DNA of 37,398 bases. Source: Nonomuraea corallina. Its GTDB lineage: Bacteria > Actinomycetota > Actinomycetes > Streptosporangiales > Streptosporangiaceae. The DNA lies in the NCBI RefSeq assembly GCF_027620315.1, contig NZ_JAPNNL010000060.1:1-37398 (forward strand). The letters run 5' to 3'. The first letter of the stretch is position 1, and each line of letters begins with the position of its first letter. Made by a program: the position numbers and the translations under genes. The notes below the pieces were generated by a model. The model was not told where the DNA came from and did no database searches. It saw only the letters and a program-made list of their open reading frames with translations. Positions 16,850-25,062 of this stretch are shown piece by piece.

Positions 16850-18367
16850 ATGACCGAACCTGTGCTCCGGGTCCGCGGGCTGACCAAGAAGTACCCGGGC
16901 GTCACCGCGCTCGATCAGGTGGACTTCGAACTCCGCCGCGGTGAGGTGCACGTGCTTTTCGGCGAGAACGGCGCCGGGAAGTCCACCCTCATCTCCATCA
17001 TCTCCGGGGCGCAGCACCCGGATGGCGGGACCATCGAGGTCGGCGGCCGGGCCGTCGAACTGTCCGGCGTCGCGGCCGCACGCCAGCTGGGTATCAGCGC
17101 GGTGTTCCAGGAGTTCTCGCTGATGCCCACGATGACCGTGGCGGAGAACCTGGTGATGGGCAGTGAGCCGGGCAGGTTCGGCTTCGTCGACCGGCGCCGG
17201 ATCAGGAGACTGGCGCAGGAGCGCCTGGACGAGTTCAACTTCCGCATCGCCCCTGACCGGCTGGTGGAGACGCTGAGCCGGGCCGAACAGCAGATGGTGG
17301 AGATCGCCAAGGCGTTCCGGCCCGAGCTGAGCGTGCTGATCCTGGACGAGCCGACCGCCTCACTCACTGACGAGGAGGCCGAGCGGCTGTTCGACCTGGT
17401 CGAGGAGTCGCGCGGGCGGGGCATCGGAATCATCTACATCACCCACCGGATGGCCGAGATCCGCCGGCTCGCGGACCGGGTGACCGTGCTGCGGGACGGC
17501 CGCCTGATCACCACCGTCCCCGGCGACACCCCGGACGAGCAGCTGATCGCGCTGATGACCGGTCGGGTGGTCGAGGACCTCTACCCCGAACTGCCCGACC
17601 CCGGCACCGACGTGGTGCTCACCGCGCGCGGCCTCACCACCTACGACGGCTCGGTACGGAACGCCGGTTTCGAGCTCCGCGCCGGGGAGATCGTCGGTTT
17701 CGCCGGGCTGATGGGCTCGGGCAAGTCCGCGGCGGCTCGGGCCTGTTTCGGCCTGGAGCGGGTGGACTCGGGCACGGTCACCGTCGCCGGGAAGGACCTG
17801 ACCGGTGCCAAGCCCGCCACGCTCCTGAAGTCCGGCGTGGTCTACCTGCCCAGCGACCGCAAGCAGGAGGGGCTGTTCCTGGAACGGCCGCTGCGGGAGA
17901 CCGTCACCCTGCCCTGGCTGCGCCGGGCGCCCATGTCCGCCGGGCCGCTGCTGAGGCCCGCGCGGGAGCGCGCTGTGGCGGGTGACATGCTGCGCAGGAT
18001 GCGGCTGACCCCGGACGACCCGGAGCGTCTCGCGGCCAGCTACTCCGGCGGCAACCAGCAGAAGGGCCTGCTCGGACGGGCCCTGCTCGGGGAGTGCACC
18101 ACGTACCTGCTGGACGAGCCGACCGTGGGGGTGGACGTCGGTGCCCGGGTGACGATCTACGAACAGATCGTGGCGCTCGCCCGCGCGGGCGGGGCCGTAC
18201 TGGTCGTCTCGTCCGAACTGCCGGAGATCCTCCACCTGTGCCACCGCGTGTACGTGTTCTCGCACGGGCAGATCACGGCGGAGCTGACCGGGGCCGACAT
18301 CAACGAGGAAACGATCTTGCGCCACATGATGCATTGGGGCGAACCAGCAGTGAAGGACAACGTATGA
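16850..18367 (+). CDS. Sugar-type (CUT2) ABC transporter ATP-binding protein, two nucleotide-binding domains
   Basis: 505 residues from ATG 16850, a better start than the upstream TTG. The first ATPase half has Walker A GENGAGKST, Q-loop VFQEFS and Walker B LILDEPTASLT, with a degenerate signature (LSRAEQQ). The second has GLMGSGKS, YSGGNQQKGLLGRALL and LLDEPTVGVD. This tandem layout is that of RbsA/MglA/XylG. It energises uptake together with the permease at 18364-19401, which it overlaps by ATGA. It starts 36 bases after the binding-protein stop. Confidence 0.93.
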   Translation: MTEPVLRVRGLTKKYPGVTALDQVDFELRRGEVHVLFGENGAGKSTLISIISGAQHPDGGTIEVGGRAVELSGVAAARQLGISAVFQEFSLMPTMTVAENLVMGSEPGRFGFVDRRRIRRLAQERLDEFNFRIAPDRLVETLSRAEQQMVEIAKAFRPELSVLILDEPTASLTDEEAERLFDLVEESRGRGIGIIYITHRMAEIRRLADRVTVLRDGRLITTVPGDTPDEQLIALMTGRVVEDLYPELPDPGTDVVLTARGLTTYDGSVRNAGFELRAGEIVGFAGLMGSGKSAAARACFGLERVDSGTVTVAGKDLTGAKPATLLKSGVVYLPSDRKQEGLFLERPLRETVTLPWLRRAPMSAGPLLRPARERAVAGDMLRRMRLTPDDPERLAASYSGGNQQKGLLGRALLGECTTYLLDEPTVGVDVGARVTIYEQIVALARAGGAVLVVSSELPEILHLCHRVYVFSHGQITAELTGADINEETILRHMMHWGEPAVKDNV

Positions 18368-19401
18368 CCGCCAGCAGTCCGGCCGCCACGCCCGTGCGGC
18401 CACGCAACCTGATGATCTCGCTCGCCGCCCGGGCGTTCGTCAAGATCGGCGTGCTGCCCGTCCTGGTCCTGGTCGCGCTGGTGGTGTTCGCCAGCATGTC
18501 GGACAGCTTCCTGACCGTGGAGAACATCCACTCGGCGCTGCGGCAGAACTCCTACATCGTCATCGCCACCCTGGGGCAGTTCATCGTGCTGCTGGCCGGC
18601 GGGTTCGACCTGTCGATCGGCGCGGTGACCGCGCTGGTCTCGGTGAGCAGCGCGATGGCCATGGTCGCGCAGGGGGAGTCGTCCTCCCCGCTGACCGCGG
18701 TCCTGGTGGGCATCGCCGTCGGCCTGCTCGTCGGCATGGGCTGCGGACTGGTCAACGCTTTGGGCATCGCGACCCTGAACATCAACCCGTTCATCATGAC
18801 GCTGGCCACGGCCTCGGCGTTCTCCGGGCTGGCGCTGATGCTCACCTCGGGCGTGCCCGTCTCCGGGCTGCCGGTGGAGTTCAGCGACTGGCTGGGCTTC
18901 AACAAGATCCTCGGGATCGGCGTCCCGATCTGGATCGCCGCCCTGGCCGCGGTCGGCCTCTGGGTGATGCTGACGCTGACCCGCCCGGGCCGTCACATCT
19001 ACTCGGTCGGTTCCAGCCCCAAAGCCGCCAAACTCTCCGGGATCAGCGAGTTCCGCACCCTGCTCCTGACCTACGTGGCGGCCGGCGGGTTCGCGGCCAT
19101 CGGCGCGGTGCTGCTCACCGCGCGCATCGAGACCGGGGAGGCGAACCTCGGCGCGTCCCTGCCGCTCCAGACCATCGCCGCGGCCGTCATCGGTGGCGTC
19201 AGCCTGCGCGGCGGTTCCGGCCGGGTCATCGACGCGGTGCTGGGCGCCGTGTTCATCGGGATCGTCGCCAACGGCATGAACCTGGCGCAGATCAACTCCT
19301 ATTACCAAATGATCGTCACCGGAGCCGTCCTGGCGCTGGCCGTCGTCGCCGATCGCCTGCGCAGCCGGCTCGCGGTCGCCGTGTATGCCGGAAAGGTATG
19401 A
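18364..19401 (+). CDS. ABC transporter permease (RbsC-like, BPD_transp_2)
   Basis: 345 residues with about eight to ten hydrophobic helices. The family landmarks are FIVLLAGGFDLSIGAVTAL near the first third, NPFIMTLATASAFSGLAL, TRPGRHIYSVGSSPKAAKLSG (cytoplasmic loop contacting the ATPase) and AAAVIGGVSLRGGSGRVIDA. It forms the membrane channel of the importer. It overlaps the ATPase gene and the next gene by a few bases, showing one transcript. Confidence 0.93.
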   Translation: MTASSPAATPVRPRNLMISLAARAFVKIGVLPVLVLVALVVFASMSDSFLTVENIHSALRQNSYIVIATLGQFIVLLAGGFDLSIGAVTALVSVSSAMAMVAQGESSSPLTAVLVGIAVGLLVGMGCGLVNALGIATLNINPFIMTLATASAFSGLALMLTSGVPVSGLPVEFSDWLGFNKILGIGVPIWIAALAAVGLWVMLTLTRPGRHIYSVGSSPKAAKLSGISEFRTLLLTYVAAGGFAAIGAVLLTARIETGEANLGASLPLQTIAAAVIGGVSLRGGSGRVIDAVLGAVFIGIVANGMNLAQINSYYQMIVTGAVLALAVVADRLRSRLAVAVYAGKV

Positions 19402-19403
19402 AC

Positions 19404-20153
19404 ATGAAGATCACTCTCAACTCTGACATGGGGGAATCCCTCGGGATCCACTCCTTCGGGAACGACCAGGCGCTGCTCGGCCTCATCGACACGGCGAACG
19501 TGGCCTGCGGTTTCCACGCCGGCGACCCCGGCGGGATCTGGGAGACCGTCACGAACGCGGCCGCCGCCGGGATCACCGTTGGCGCCCACCCGGGGTTGCC
19601 CGACCTGATCGGCTTCGGACGGCGCGAGATGAAGCTCTACCCCGACGAGGTACGTGACATCGTGCGGTACCAGGTCGGCGCGTTGTCGGGGTTCCTCGGC
19701 GCGGCAGGCATACCGCTCGACCACATCAAGCCGCACGGCTCGCTGTACGGCATGGTCGCGCGGGACGAGGCGTTGATGGACGCGGTCTGCGACGTGGCGG
19801 CCCAGTACGAGGTCCCGATCTTCGGCATGGCGGGAACGGCCCACGAGCGGGTGTCCGCCGCGCGTGGCATCCCGTTCCTCGCCGAGTTCTATGTGGATCT
19901 CGAGTACGCGGCCGACGGCGGACTCATCATCGCCCGCCGGCCGCACGCCACTCCGGTCGAGCGCGCCGTGGAGCGGATGACCATTGCCCTTACGGAGGGT
20001 GTGGCCATCGCTGTTACGGGGGAGCGGATCCCCATGAAGTTCGACACGGTCTGTGTGCACTCGGACACGCCGAACGCCGTCGAGGTGGCCACCGCCATCA
20101 GAACCGTCATCGACTCGCAGGACTCCGCGTCCGGAAAGGACAGTCATGTCTGA
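19404..20153 (+). CDS. pxpA: LamB/YcsF family hydrolase, PxpA-like (5-oxoprolinase subunit A)
   Basis: 249 residues from ATG 19404, chosen because GGAAAGG lies 7 bases upstream; ATG 19398, overlapping the permease stop, is also possible. The whole LamB/YcsF signature is present: LNSDMGESLG, GNDQALLGLIDTANVACGFH, AGDPGGIWETV, GAHPGLPDLIGFGRREM and IKPHGSLY. In bacteria PxpA works with PxpB and PxpC to open 5-oxoproline with ATP. Here the three genes are split by a biotin carrier and a biotin carboxylase, so the substrate may be another lactam or amide. The pxpA symbol reflects family membership, not proven substrate. Confidence 0.88.
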   Translation: MKITLNSDMGESLGIHSFGNDQALLGLIDTANVACGFHAGDPGGIWETVTNAAAAGITVGAHPGLPDLIGFGRREMKLYPDEVRDIVRYQVGALSGFLGAAGIPLDHIKPHGSLYGMVARDEALMDAVCDVAAQYEVPIFGMAGTAHERVSAARGIPFLAEFYVDLEYAADGGLIIARRPHATPVERAVERMTIALTEGVAIAVTGERIPMKFDTVCVHSDTPNAVEVATAIRTVIDSQDSASGKDSHV

Positions 20154-20391
20154 GCACGTCGTACAGTCTCCGCTTCCCGGCATCTTCTACACCAAGCCGG
20201 CACCTGAAAGGGAGCCCTTCGTCGAGGTCGGCTCCGTGGTCGCTGCGGACACCGTCGTCGGCCTGGTGGAGGTCATGAAGCAGTTCGCCGAGGTCAAGGC
20301 CGGCGTGAACGGCACGGTGAAGGAGATCCACGCGCAGAACGAGGGCGTCATCGGCCCCGGGGACCCCATCCTCACCGTCGAGGGGGTCTGA
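20146..20391 (+). CDS. accB: Biotin carboxyl carrier protein, minimal stand-alone form
   Basis: 81 residues starting at ATG 20146 with GGAAAGGA before it, overlapping PxpA by 8 bases. It is just a biotinyl domain: SPLPGIFYTKPAPEREPFVE, then GLVEVMKQF with the biotin-accepting Lys45 in the E-V-M-K motif, then VKAGVNGTVKEI and PGDPILTVE. It lacks the long Pro/Ala linker of ordinary acetyl-CoA carboxylase carriers. It would shuttle carboxybiotin between the carboxylase encoded next and a carboxyltransferase, for which PxpB and PxpC are the candidates here. Confidence 0.88.
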   Translation: MSEHVVQSPLPGIFYTKPAPEREPFVEVGSVVAADTVVGLVEVMKQFAEVKAGVNGTVKEIHAQNEGVIGPGDPILTVEGV

Positions 20392-20396
20392 TCGCG

Positions 20397-21749
20397 GTGC
20401 GCAAGCTGCTTGTCGCCAACCGCGGCGAGATCGCGGTTCGCGTCATCCGGGCCGCGCGGGAACTCGGGATCGGCACCGTAGCCGTGTACAGCGAGGCCGA
20501 CCAGGACGCTCTGCACGTCAAGCTGGCAGATGAGCGGGTGCTGATCGGCCCGCCGGCCGCTTCCCGCAGCTACCTGAACATGGACGCCATCGTCACGGCG
20601 GCGGTTGATCTCGGCGCGGACGCGGTGCACCCCGGCTACGGTTTCCTGTCCGAGCGCGCCGAGTTCGCCGAGAAGGTCGCCGCGGCCAGGCTCACCTTCG
20701 TCGGCCCGTCCGCGAAGACGATTCGCCTGATGGGCGACAAGGCCAGGGCGAGGTCCGCCGCCGAGGCGGCGGGCGTGCCGACCGTACCCGGCTCCAACGG
20801 TCCCGTCGACGGCGTGGCCGAAGCGCTGGCCGAGGCGGAGCAGGCCGGATACCCGGTGGCGGTCAAGGCCGCCGCCGGCGGCGGCGGGCGCGGCATCCGC
20901 GTCGTGGCCGACGCCGCCGAGCTCACCGAGGCGCTGCCCGTCGCCATGGCGGAGGCCCAGGCGGCCTTCGGCAGCGGACTGGTCTACATCGAAAGGTTCG
21001 TCCCGAACGCCAGGCACATCGAGGTGCAGGTGTTCGGGGACGGCCAGAACTTCGTCCACCTGGGCGAACGCGAATGCTCGATGCAGCGGCGGCGGCAGAA
21101 GGTGATCGAGGAGGCCGGCGCGCCCGGACTGCCCGAGCACGTGCGCACCGAGATGACCGAGGCCGCCGTCGCGCTGGCCAAGGTCTCAGGCTACTCGGGC
21201 GCGGGCACCGTCGAATTCCTCTACGACCCCGCGCGCGGGGAGTTCTACTTCATCGAGATGAACACCAGGATCCAGGTGGAGCACCCGGTCACCGAGATGG
21301 TCACCGGCCGCGACCTGGTCCGTGAGCAGCTCACCGTGGCCTCCGGGGCTCCCCTGTCGTTCGCCCAGCCGGACGTCGCGTTCCGTGGCCACGCCATCGA
21401 GGTCCGGCTCAACGCCGAGAACCCCGACTTCGGGTTCATGCCCAGCCCCGGCGCCATCTCGTCCATGCGGCTGCCGGGTGGTCCGTTCGTGCGCATCGAC
21501 TCGGGCTTCGGGCCGGGCAGCGAGGTCAGCCCGTTCTACGACTCCCTGCTCGCCAAGATCGTCGTCTGGGCGGAGGACAGACCGGCGGCGGTCGCCCGGA
21601 TGGCCCGGGCCCTGGACGAGGTCGAGATCGAAGGCGTCGCCACCACCGCGGGCTTCCTGCGCAGGGTGACCGACGTCGCGGAGTTCCGCGAGGGCCGCTA
21701 CCACACGACCTTCCTTGAAGAATGGATCGCCGGCGGCGCCGGCAAGTGA
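20397..21749 (+). CDS. accC: Biotin carboxylase (AccC-type)
   Basis: 450 residues, GTG start. All landmarks of an active ATP-grasp biotin carboxylase are present: KLLVANRGEIAVRVIRAARE, HPGYGFLSERAEFAE, the glycine-rich loop AAAGGGGRGI, ARHIEVQVFGDGQ, ERECSMQRRRQKVIEEAGAP and IEMNTRIQVEHPVTEMVTG. It carboxylates the biotin of the carrier encoded upstream using ATP and bicarbonate. No acyl-CoA carboxyltransferase (AccA/AccD or PccB type) is nearby; instead KipI/KipA-type subunits follow directly, as in the carboxyltransferase half of urea carboxylase. Confidence 0.93.
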   Translation: MRKLLVANRGEIAVRVIRAARELGIGTVAVYSEADQDALHVKLADERVLIGPPAASRSYLNMDAIVTAAVDLGADAVHPGYGFLSERAEFAEKVAAARLTFVGPSAKTIRLMGDKARARSAAEAAGVPTVPGSNGPVDGVAEALAEAEQAGYPVAVKAAAGGGGRGIRVVADAAELTEALPVAMAEAQAAFGSGLVYIERFVPNARHIEVQVFGDGQNFVHLGERECSMQRRRQKVIEEAGAPGLPEHVRTEMTEAAVALAKVSGYSGAGTVEFLYDPARGEFYFIEMNTRIQVEHPVTEMVTGRDLVREQLTVASGAPLSFAQPDVAFRGHAIEVRLNAENPDFGFMPSPGAISSMRLPGGPFVRIDSGFGPGSEVSPFYDSLLAKIVVWAEDRPAAVARMARALDEVEIEGVATTAGFLRRVTDVAEFREGRYHTTFLEEWIAGGAGK

Positions 21750-21760
21750 AGGAGCACATC

Positions 21761-22651
21761 TTGCGTGGATCAGGCGAGAGTCGATACTCCTGGGGCGGCG
21801 ACGAATATCTGGTCGTCCAGTTCGCCGAGGCCATGAGCCTTGAGGTCAACTTCACCGCGATGGCGGTGTCGAAGACCCTGACCGACGACCGGCTGCCCGG
21901 GATCGTGGACATCTGTCCCGCGAACGCGTCCTTGCTGATCAGGTTCGACCCCGACGTGGTGGCGCCCGCCGAGGTCGAGGCGACGGTACGGGCGGCCGAG
22001 GAGAAGGTCGCCGGAGCACCGGCCCGAAGCATCGAGACCCGGATCTTCGAGGTCCCGGTCTGGTACGACGACCCGTACACCAACGAGACCGGGGCCAGGT
22101 TCCGGGACCGGCACCAGCGGCCGGAGGGCAACGACCTCGAGTTCGCCGCCGTCGAGAACGACATGGACTCGGTGCAGGCGTTCATCGACGCCCACTCCGC
22201 CTCCCCATGGATCACGTCCATGGTCGGCTTCGTCGCCGGCCTGCCGTTCATGTTCCAGATGGTCCCGCAGGAGCGGCAGCTGGAACTGCCCAAGTACCTG
22301 CGGCCGCGCACCGACACCCCGGCGCTGACCATCGGGCACGGCGGCTGCTTCGCGTGCATCTACTCGGTACGCGGCGCCGGCGGCTACCAGATGTTCGGCG
22401 TCACCCCCGTGCCCATCTTCGACCCGGAGCAGCGGCTCGCCGACTTCAAGGACTTCATGGTGTTCTTCCGCCCCGGCGACATCGTGAAGTTCCGCAGCAT
22501 CGACAACGCCGAGTACGACGCCATCCGCGCGGAGGTCGAGGCCGGCACCTACCGGTACCGGCAGCGGCCGGTCACCTTCGACCTGGACCGCCTGCTGTCC
22601 GACCCCGACGGTTACAACGCCGAACTTCTGGGAGCCCTCTATGGCAGTTGA
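21761..22651 (+). CDS. pxpB: PxpB/KipI-like subunit (5-oxoprolinase subunit B; AHS1 domain)
   Basis: 296 residues from TTG 21761, preferred because AAGGAG is 6 bases upstream; a GTG at 21746 overlapping the AccC stop (GTGA) is the alternative. Family signatures: DICPANASLLIRFDP, FEVPVWYDD, HSASPWITSMVGFVAGLPFM, GHGGCFACIYSVRGAGGYQM, FGVTPVPIFDP and FFRPGDIVKF. KipI/PxpB proteins pair with KipA/PxpC; fused versions make up the carboxyltransferase domain of urea carboxylase. The 3' end overlaps pxpC by 11 bases, indicating a stoichiometric partner. Confidence 0.88.
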   Translation: MRGSGESRYSWGGDEYLVVQFAEAMSLEVNFTAMAVSKTLTDDRLPGIVDICPANASLLIRFDPDVVAPAEVEATVRAAEEKVAGAPARSIETRIFEVPVWYDDPYTNETGARFRDRHQRPEGNDLEFAAVENDMDSVQAFIDAHSASPWITSMVGFVAGLPFMFQMVPQERQLELPKYLRPRTDTPALTIGHGGCFACIYSVRGAGGYQMFGVTPVPIFDPEQRLADFKDFMVFFRPGDIVKFRSIDNAEYDAIRAEVEAGTYRYRQRPVTFDLDRLLSDPDGYNAELLGALYGS

Positions 22652-23615
22652 GATCATCGAGCCCGGACTGGCCTCCAGCATCCAGGACCAGGGACGGCCT
22701 GGCTACTACAGCGTGGGCATCCCGCCATCGGGCGCGGCCGACCTGCACGCCGCCGTCACGGCCAACCTGCTCGTCGGCAACTCTCCCGACGCCGCCGTCA
22801 TCGAGGCTCCGTACATGGGGCCCGCGCTGCGGTTCGACGGACCCACAGTGGTGGCCGTCACCGGCGCCGCCATGCCGGTGCTGCTCAACGGCGCGCCCGC
22901 ACCGCAGTGGGAGTCCTTCCCCGTCGCCGCGGGAGACCAGCTGAGCTTCGGATTCCTGCAGGCGGGCGCGCGCATCTACATCGCGGTCGCCGGCGGGTTC
23001 GACGTGCCTGTGGTGCTGGGCAGCAGGTCCACGTACGCGCTCGGCGGCTTCGGCGGCTTCCAGGGCAGGAACCTGAGAAAAGGGGACGTGATCCCGATCG
23101 GCCGGGCGAACGGCCGGCCTGGCAACGCCGTCCCCGAGGAGCTGCGCCCCGCCTACAGCCGCGAGATCGAACTCCGGGTCGTGCTCGGCCTGTACGACTA
23201 TCGGCTGACCGAGGCGGGCCGGCACTGCCTGCTGGAGTCGGAGTGGACGCTGACCCCGGTCGCGGACCGCACCGGTTTCCGGTATTCGGGTCCCGTCCTG
23301 GAGTGGGAGGAGCGGATTCAGCCGTTCGGCGCGGGATCCGACCCCTCCAACATCGTGGACGCCGGATACCCGATCGGTTCGATCCAGGTGCCCGGCGGAG
23401 TCGAGCCGATCATCCTGCACCGCGACGCGGTCTCCGGCGGCGGCTACGCCATGGTCGCGACGGTGATCAGCGCCGACCTGAACAGGGTCGCGCAGTGCTC
23501 GCCGGGAACACGCACCCGGTTCGTGCCGGTGACCCTCGAGGAGGCGCTGCAGGCGCGCGCCGACGACCGGGCCAGGGCCGCCAGGCTGCGCGAGGCGTTG
23601 GAGGCGGCGCACTGA
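22641..23615 (+). CDS. pxpC: PxpC/KipA-like subunit (5-oxoprolinase subunit C; AHS2 domain)
   Basis: 324 residues. A GGGAG site precedes the ATG. Typical AHS2 features: PGLASSIQDQGRPGYYSVGI, PPSGAADLHAAVTANLLVGN, AVTGAAMPVLLNG, ARIYIAVAGGFDVPVVLGSR and GGYAMVATVISADL. With PxpB it would form the lactam-activating complex of 5-oxoprolinase or, given the biotin subunits next door, a carboxyltransferase. It overlaps the RidA gene by one base (TGATG). Confidence 0.9.
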   Translation: MAVEIIEPGLASSIQDQGRPGYYSVGIPPSGAADLHAAVTANLLVGNSPDAAVIEAPYMGPALRFDGPTVVAVTGAAMPVLLNGAPAPQWESFPVAAGDQLSFGFLQAGARIYIAVAGGFDVPVVLGSRSTYALGGFGGFQGRNLRKGDVIPIGRANGRPGNAVPEELRPAYSREIELRVVLGLYDYRLTEAGRHCLLESEWTLTPVADRTGFRYSGPVLEWEERIQPFGAGSDPSNIVDAGYPIGSIQVPGGVEPIILHRDAVSGGGYAMVATVISADLNRVAQCSPGTRTRFVPVTLEEALQARADDRARAARLREALEAAH

Positions 23616-24076
23616 TGTCGCCGTCCGAGCGGCTCGCCGCCCTGGGCGTGACGCTGCCCGACGTGCCCGCGGCCGCGGGGGCGTACGTCCCCGCGGTCCG
23701 GCACGGCGACCTGGTGATCACCACCGGCCAGCTTCCCTTCGTCGACGGCGAACTGCCGTTGACCGGGCTGGTCGGCGTGGACGTCACCGTGGCGCAGGCC
23801 ACGGCCCTGACCCGCCAGGCGGCCCTGAACGCCGTCGCCGCGGCCGCGGCGATCCTGGGCGGTGTCGACCGCATCGCCCGGGTGCTCAGCGTCACCGGGC
23901 ACATCGCCTGCGGTCCCGGCTTCACCGGGCACCCGACCGTGCTCGACGGCGCCAGCACCTTCCTGGTGGACATCTTCGGAGACGCCGGCCGTCACGTCCG
24001 CACCAACGTCGGCGCGGCCCGGCTTCCGCTGGACAGTCCCGTGGAGGTCGGTATCGTGGTGACTGCCGTCGTGTGA
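23615..24076 (+). CDS. RidA-family enamine/imine deaminase
   Basis: 153 residues, last gene of the operon, coupled to pxpC by TGATG with GGAGG upstream. Family motifs are GDLVITTGQLPFVDGELPLT, QAALNAVAAAAAILGG and ARLPLDSPVEVGIVVTAV, the latter holding the Arg that contacts the substrate carboxylate in RidA proteins. RidA enzymes hydrolyse reactive enamine/imine intermediates released in amino-compound metabolism. Its presence suggests the pathway generates such an intermediate. The substrate is unknown. Confidence 0.85.
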   Translation: MSPSERLAALGVTLPDVPAAAGAYVPAVRHGDLVITTGQLPFVDGELPLTGLVGVDVTVAQATALTRQAALNAVAAAAAILGGVDRIARVLSVTGHIACGPGFTGHPTVLDGASTFLVDIFGDAGRHVRTNVGAARLPLDSPVEVGIVVTAVV

Positions 24077-24099
24077 TCCGCCCCCTTCACCCGCGCAGG

Positions 24100-24117
24100 C
24101 CGGCGGCGTCTCGCCGG
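24100..24117 (+). terminator. Hairpin after the operon
   Basis: CCGGCG (24100-24105) and CGCCGG (24112-24117) form a 6-bp stem with a 6-base loop, 24 bases after the RidA stop. There is no U-tract. It is plausible as an operon terminator but short. Confidence 0.3.
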
Positions 24118-24170
24118 ACGGGGTCGATCAGGGTTGCGGCGTCGGCGACGCCCCACTTCTCCAGAACCTT

Positions 24171-24530
24171 CAGCGCGCCCTACTGCCGCGCTCGACACCG
24201 GCCGCGTCAGGGATGTCGTCCCGTTCGATCGCCGTGCTGCTGGACCGGCTCGAAGCGCGATCCGTCGAGTGTCATTCCATCATGGTCGTACGCCACGGTC
24301 ACGTCGTCGCCGAAGGCTGGTGGGCGCCGTACTCGGCCGGGCGCCCGCATCTGCTCTACTCGCTGACCAAGTCGTTCACCTCGGTCGCCGTGGGGCTCGC
24401 GATCGCCGACGGGTTGCTCTCGCTGGACGACCGGGTGGTGGACGTGTTGCCCGACCACGTTCCGGCCGGCATCTCGGAGCAGGGACGCCGTATCACCGTT
24501 CACCACCTGCTGTCCATGACGAGCGGGCAC
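24171..24530 (+). repeat. 360-bp direct repeat, copy 2
   Basis: A gap-free copy of 8889-9248, 359 of 360 bases the same. Here the left border (24170/24171) enters the serine-hydrolase gene nine bases inside its ORF, and the right border (24530/24531) switches abruptly into an unrelated SRPBCC-domain gene. It is therefore the displaced copy. Confidence 0.97.
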
Positions 24531-24891
24531 AACCTGCTCGGTGCGACCATCGCCGAGACTGTCTTCGAGGCGAGGGTCGGCGGGCACATCTACGACCGCG
24601 CCGAGGACGGCAGTGAGTGCCGGTGGGCGCGGATCCTGGCCTACGAGCCGCCGTCTCGCGTGGTGTTCTCCTGGGACGTCGGCGTCCAGCGGCGGATCGA
24701 GGCCGACACCGCGAACGCCGGCGAGCTCGAGGTCCGCTTCATCGAGGAGTCGCCCGGCCCGGACCCGGGTGGAGCTGGAGCACCGGCACATCGACCGGCA
24801 CGAGCCCGGCTGGGAGTCCATCGCCGACAGTGTGGGCGACGACCGGGGCTGGCCGCTCTACCTGAACCGGTATGCCGCGCTCTTCGACTGA
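24213..24891 (+). pseudogene. Chimeric gene: serine-hydrolase N-terminus joined to an SRPBCC/AHSA1 domain
   Basis: From ATG 24213 the ORF encodes the serine-hydrolase N-terminus through LLSMTSGH, then continues in frame into IAETVFEARVGGHIYDRAED, CRWARILAYEPPSRVVFSWD and EVRFIEESP, which is the AHSA1/SRPBCC fold (normally about 150 residues). Near 24765 one extra base shifts the frame; the natural end (RTRVELEHRHIDRHEPGWES ... GWPLYLNRYAALFD, stop 24889) continues in another frame. The hydrolase part keeps the S-x-x-K motif but lacks the Tyr motif and C-terminal half, and the SRPBCC part lacks its N-terminus, so no known function is expected. Confidence 0.85.
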
Positions 24892-24896
24892 GCGCA

Positions 24897-24928
24897 CCTC
24901 CGCCGGGTGGCCGGCCACCCGGCGGAGG
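24897..24928. terminator. Perfect 32-base palindrome, probable terminator
   Basis: CCTCCGCCGGGTGGCC followed immediately by GGCCACCCGGCGGAGG: a 16-bp perfect stem with no spacer, five bases after the SRPBCC stop. The location and stability indicate a transcription terminator of the original SRPBCC gene, working in either direction. Confidence 0.7.
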
Positions 24929-25062
24929 CCGCACCGTCGCCGCCGAGCCGGCCTCTCCTTCGAGCCATCACGTTCGCGAGTCGGAAGGTACGACAGCAGA
25001 GATTACGTTATAGATAGTCTTCATAGGATCTATCCATACAAGAGGCGCTCTCCACCACGAGT

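Noticed and set aside
15437..17017. A 526-codon minus-strand frame opposite the binding-protein and ATPase genes
   Set aside because: No recognisable motif and it overlaps three well-supported plus-strand genes and the PucR start region; it is a codon-bias shadow.
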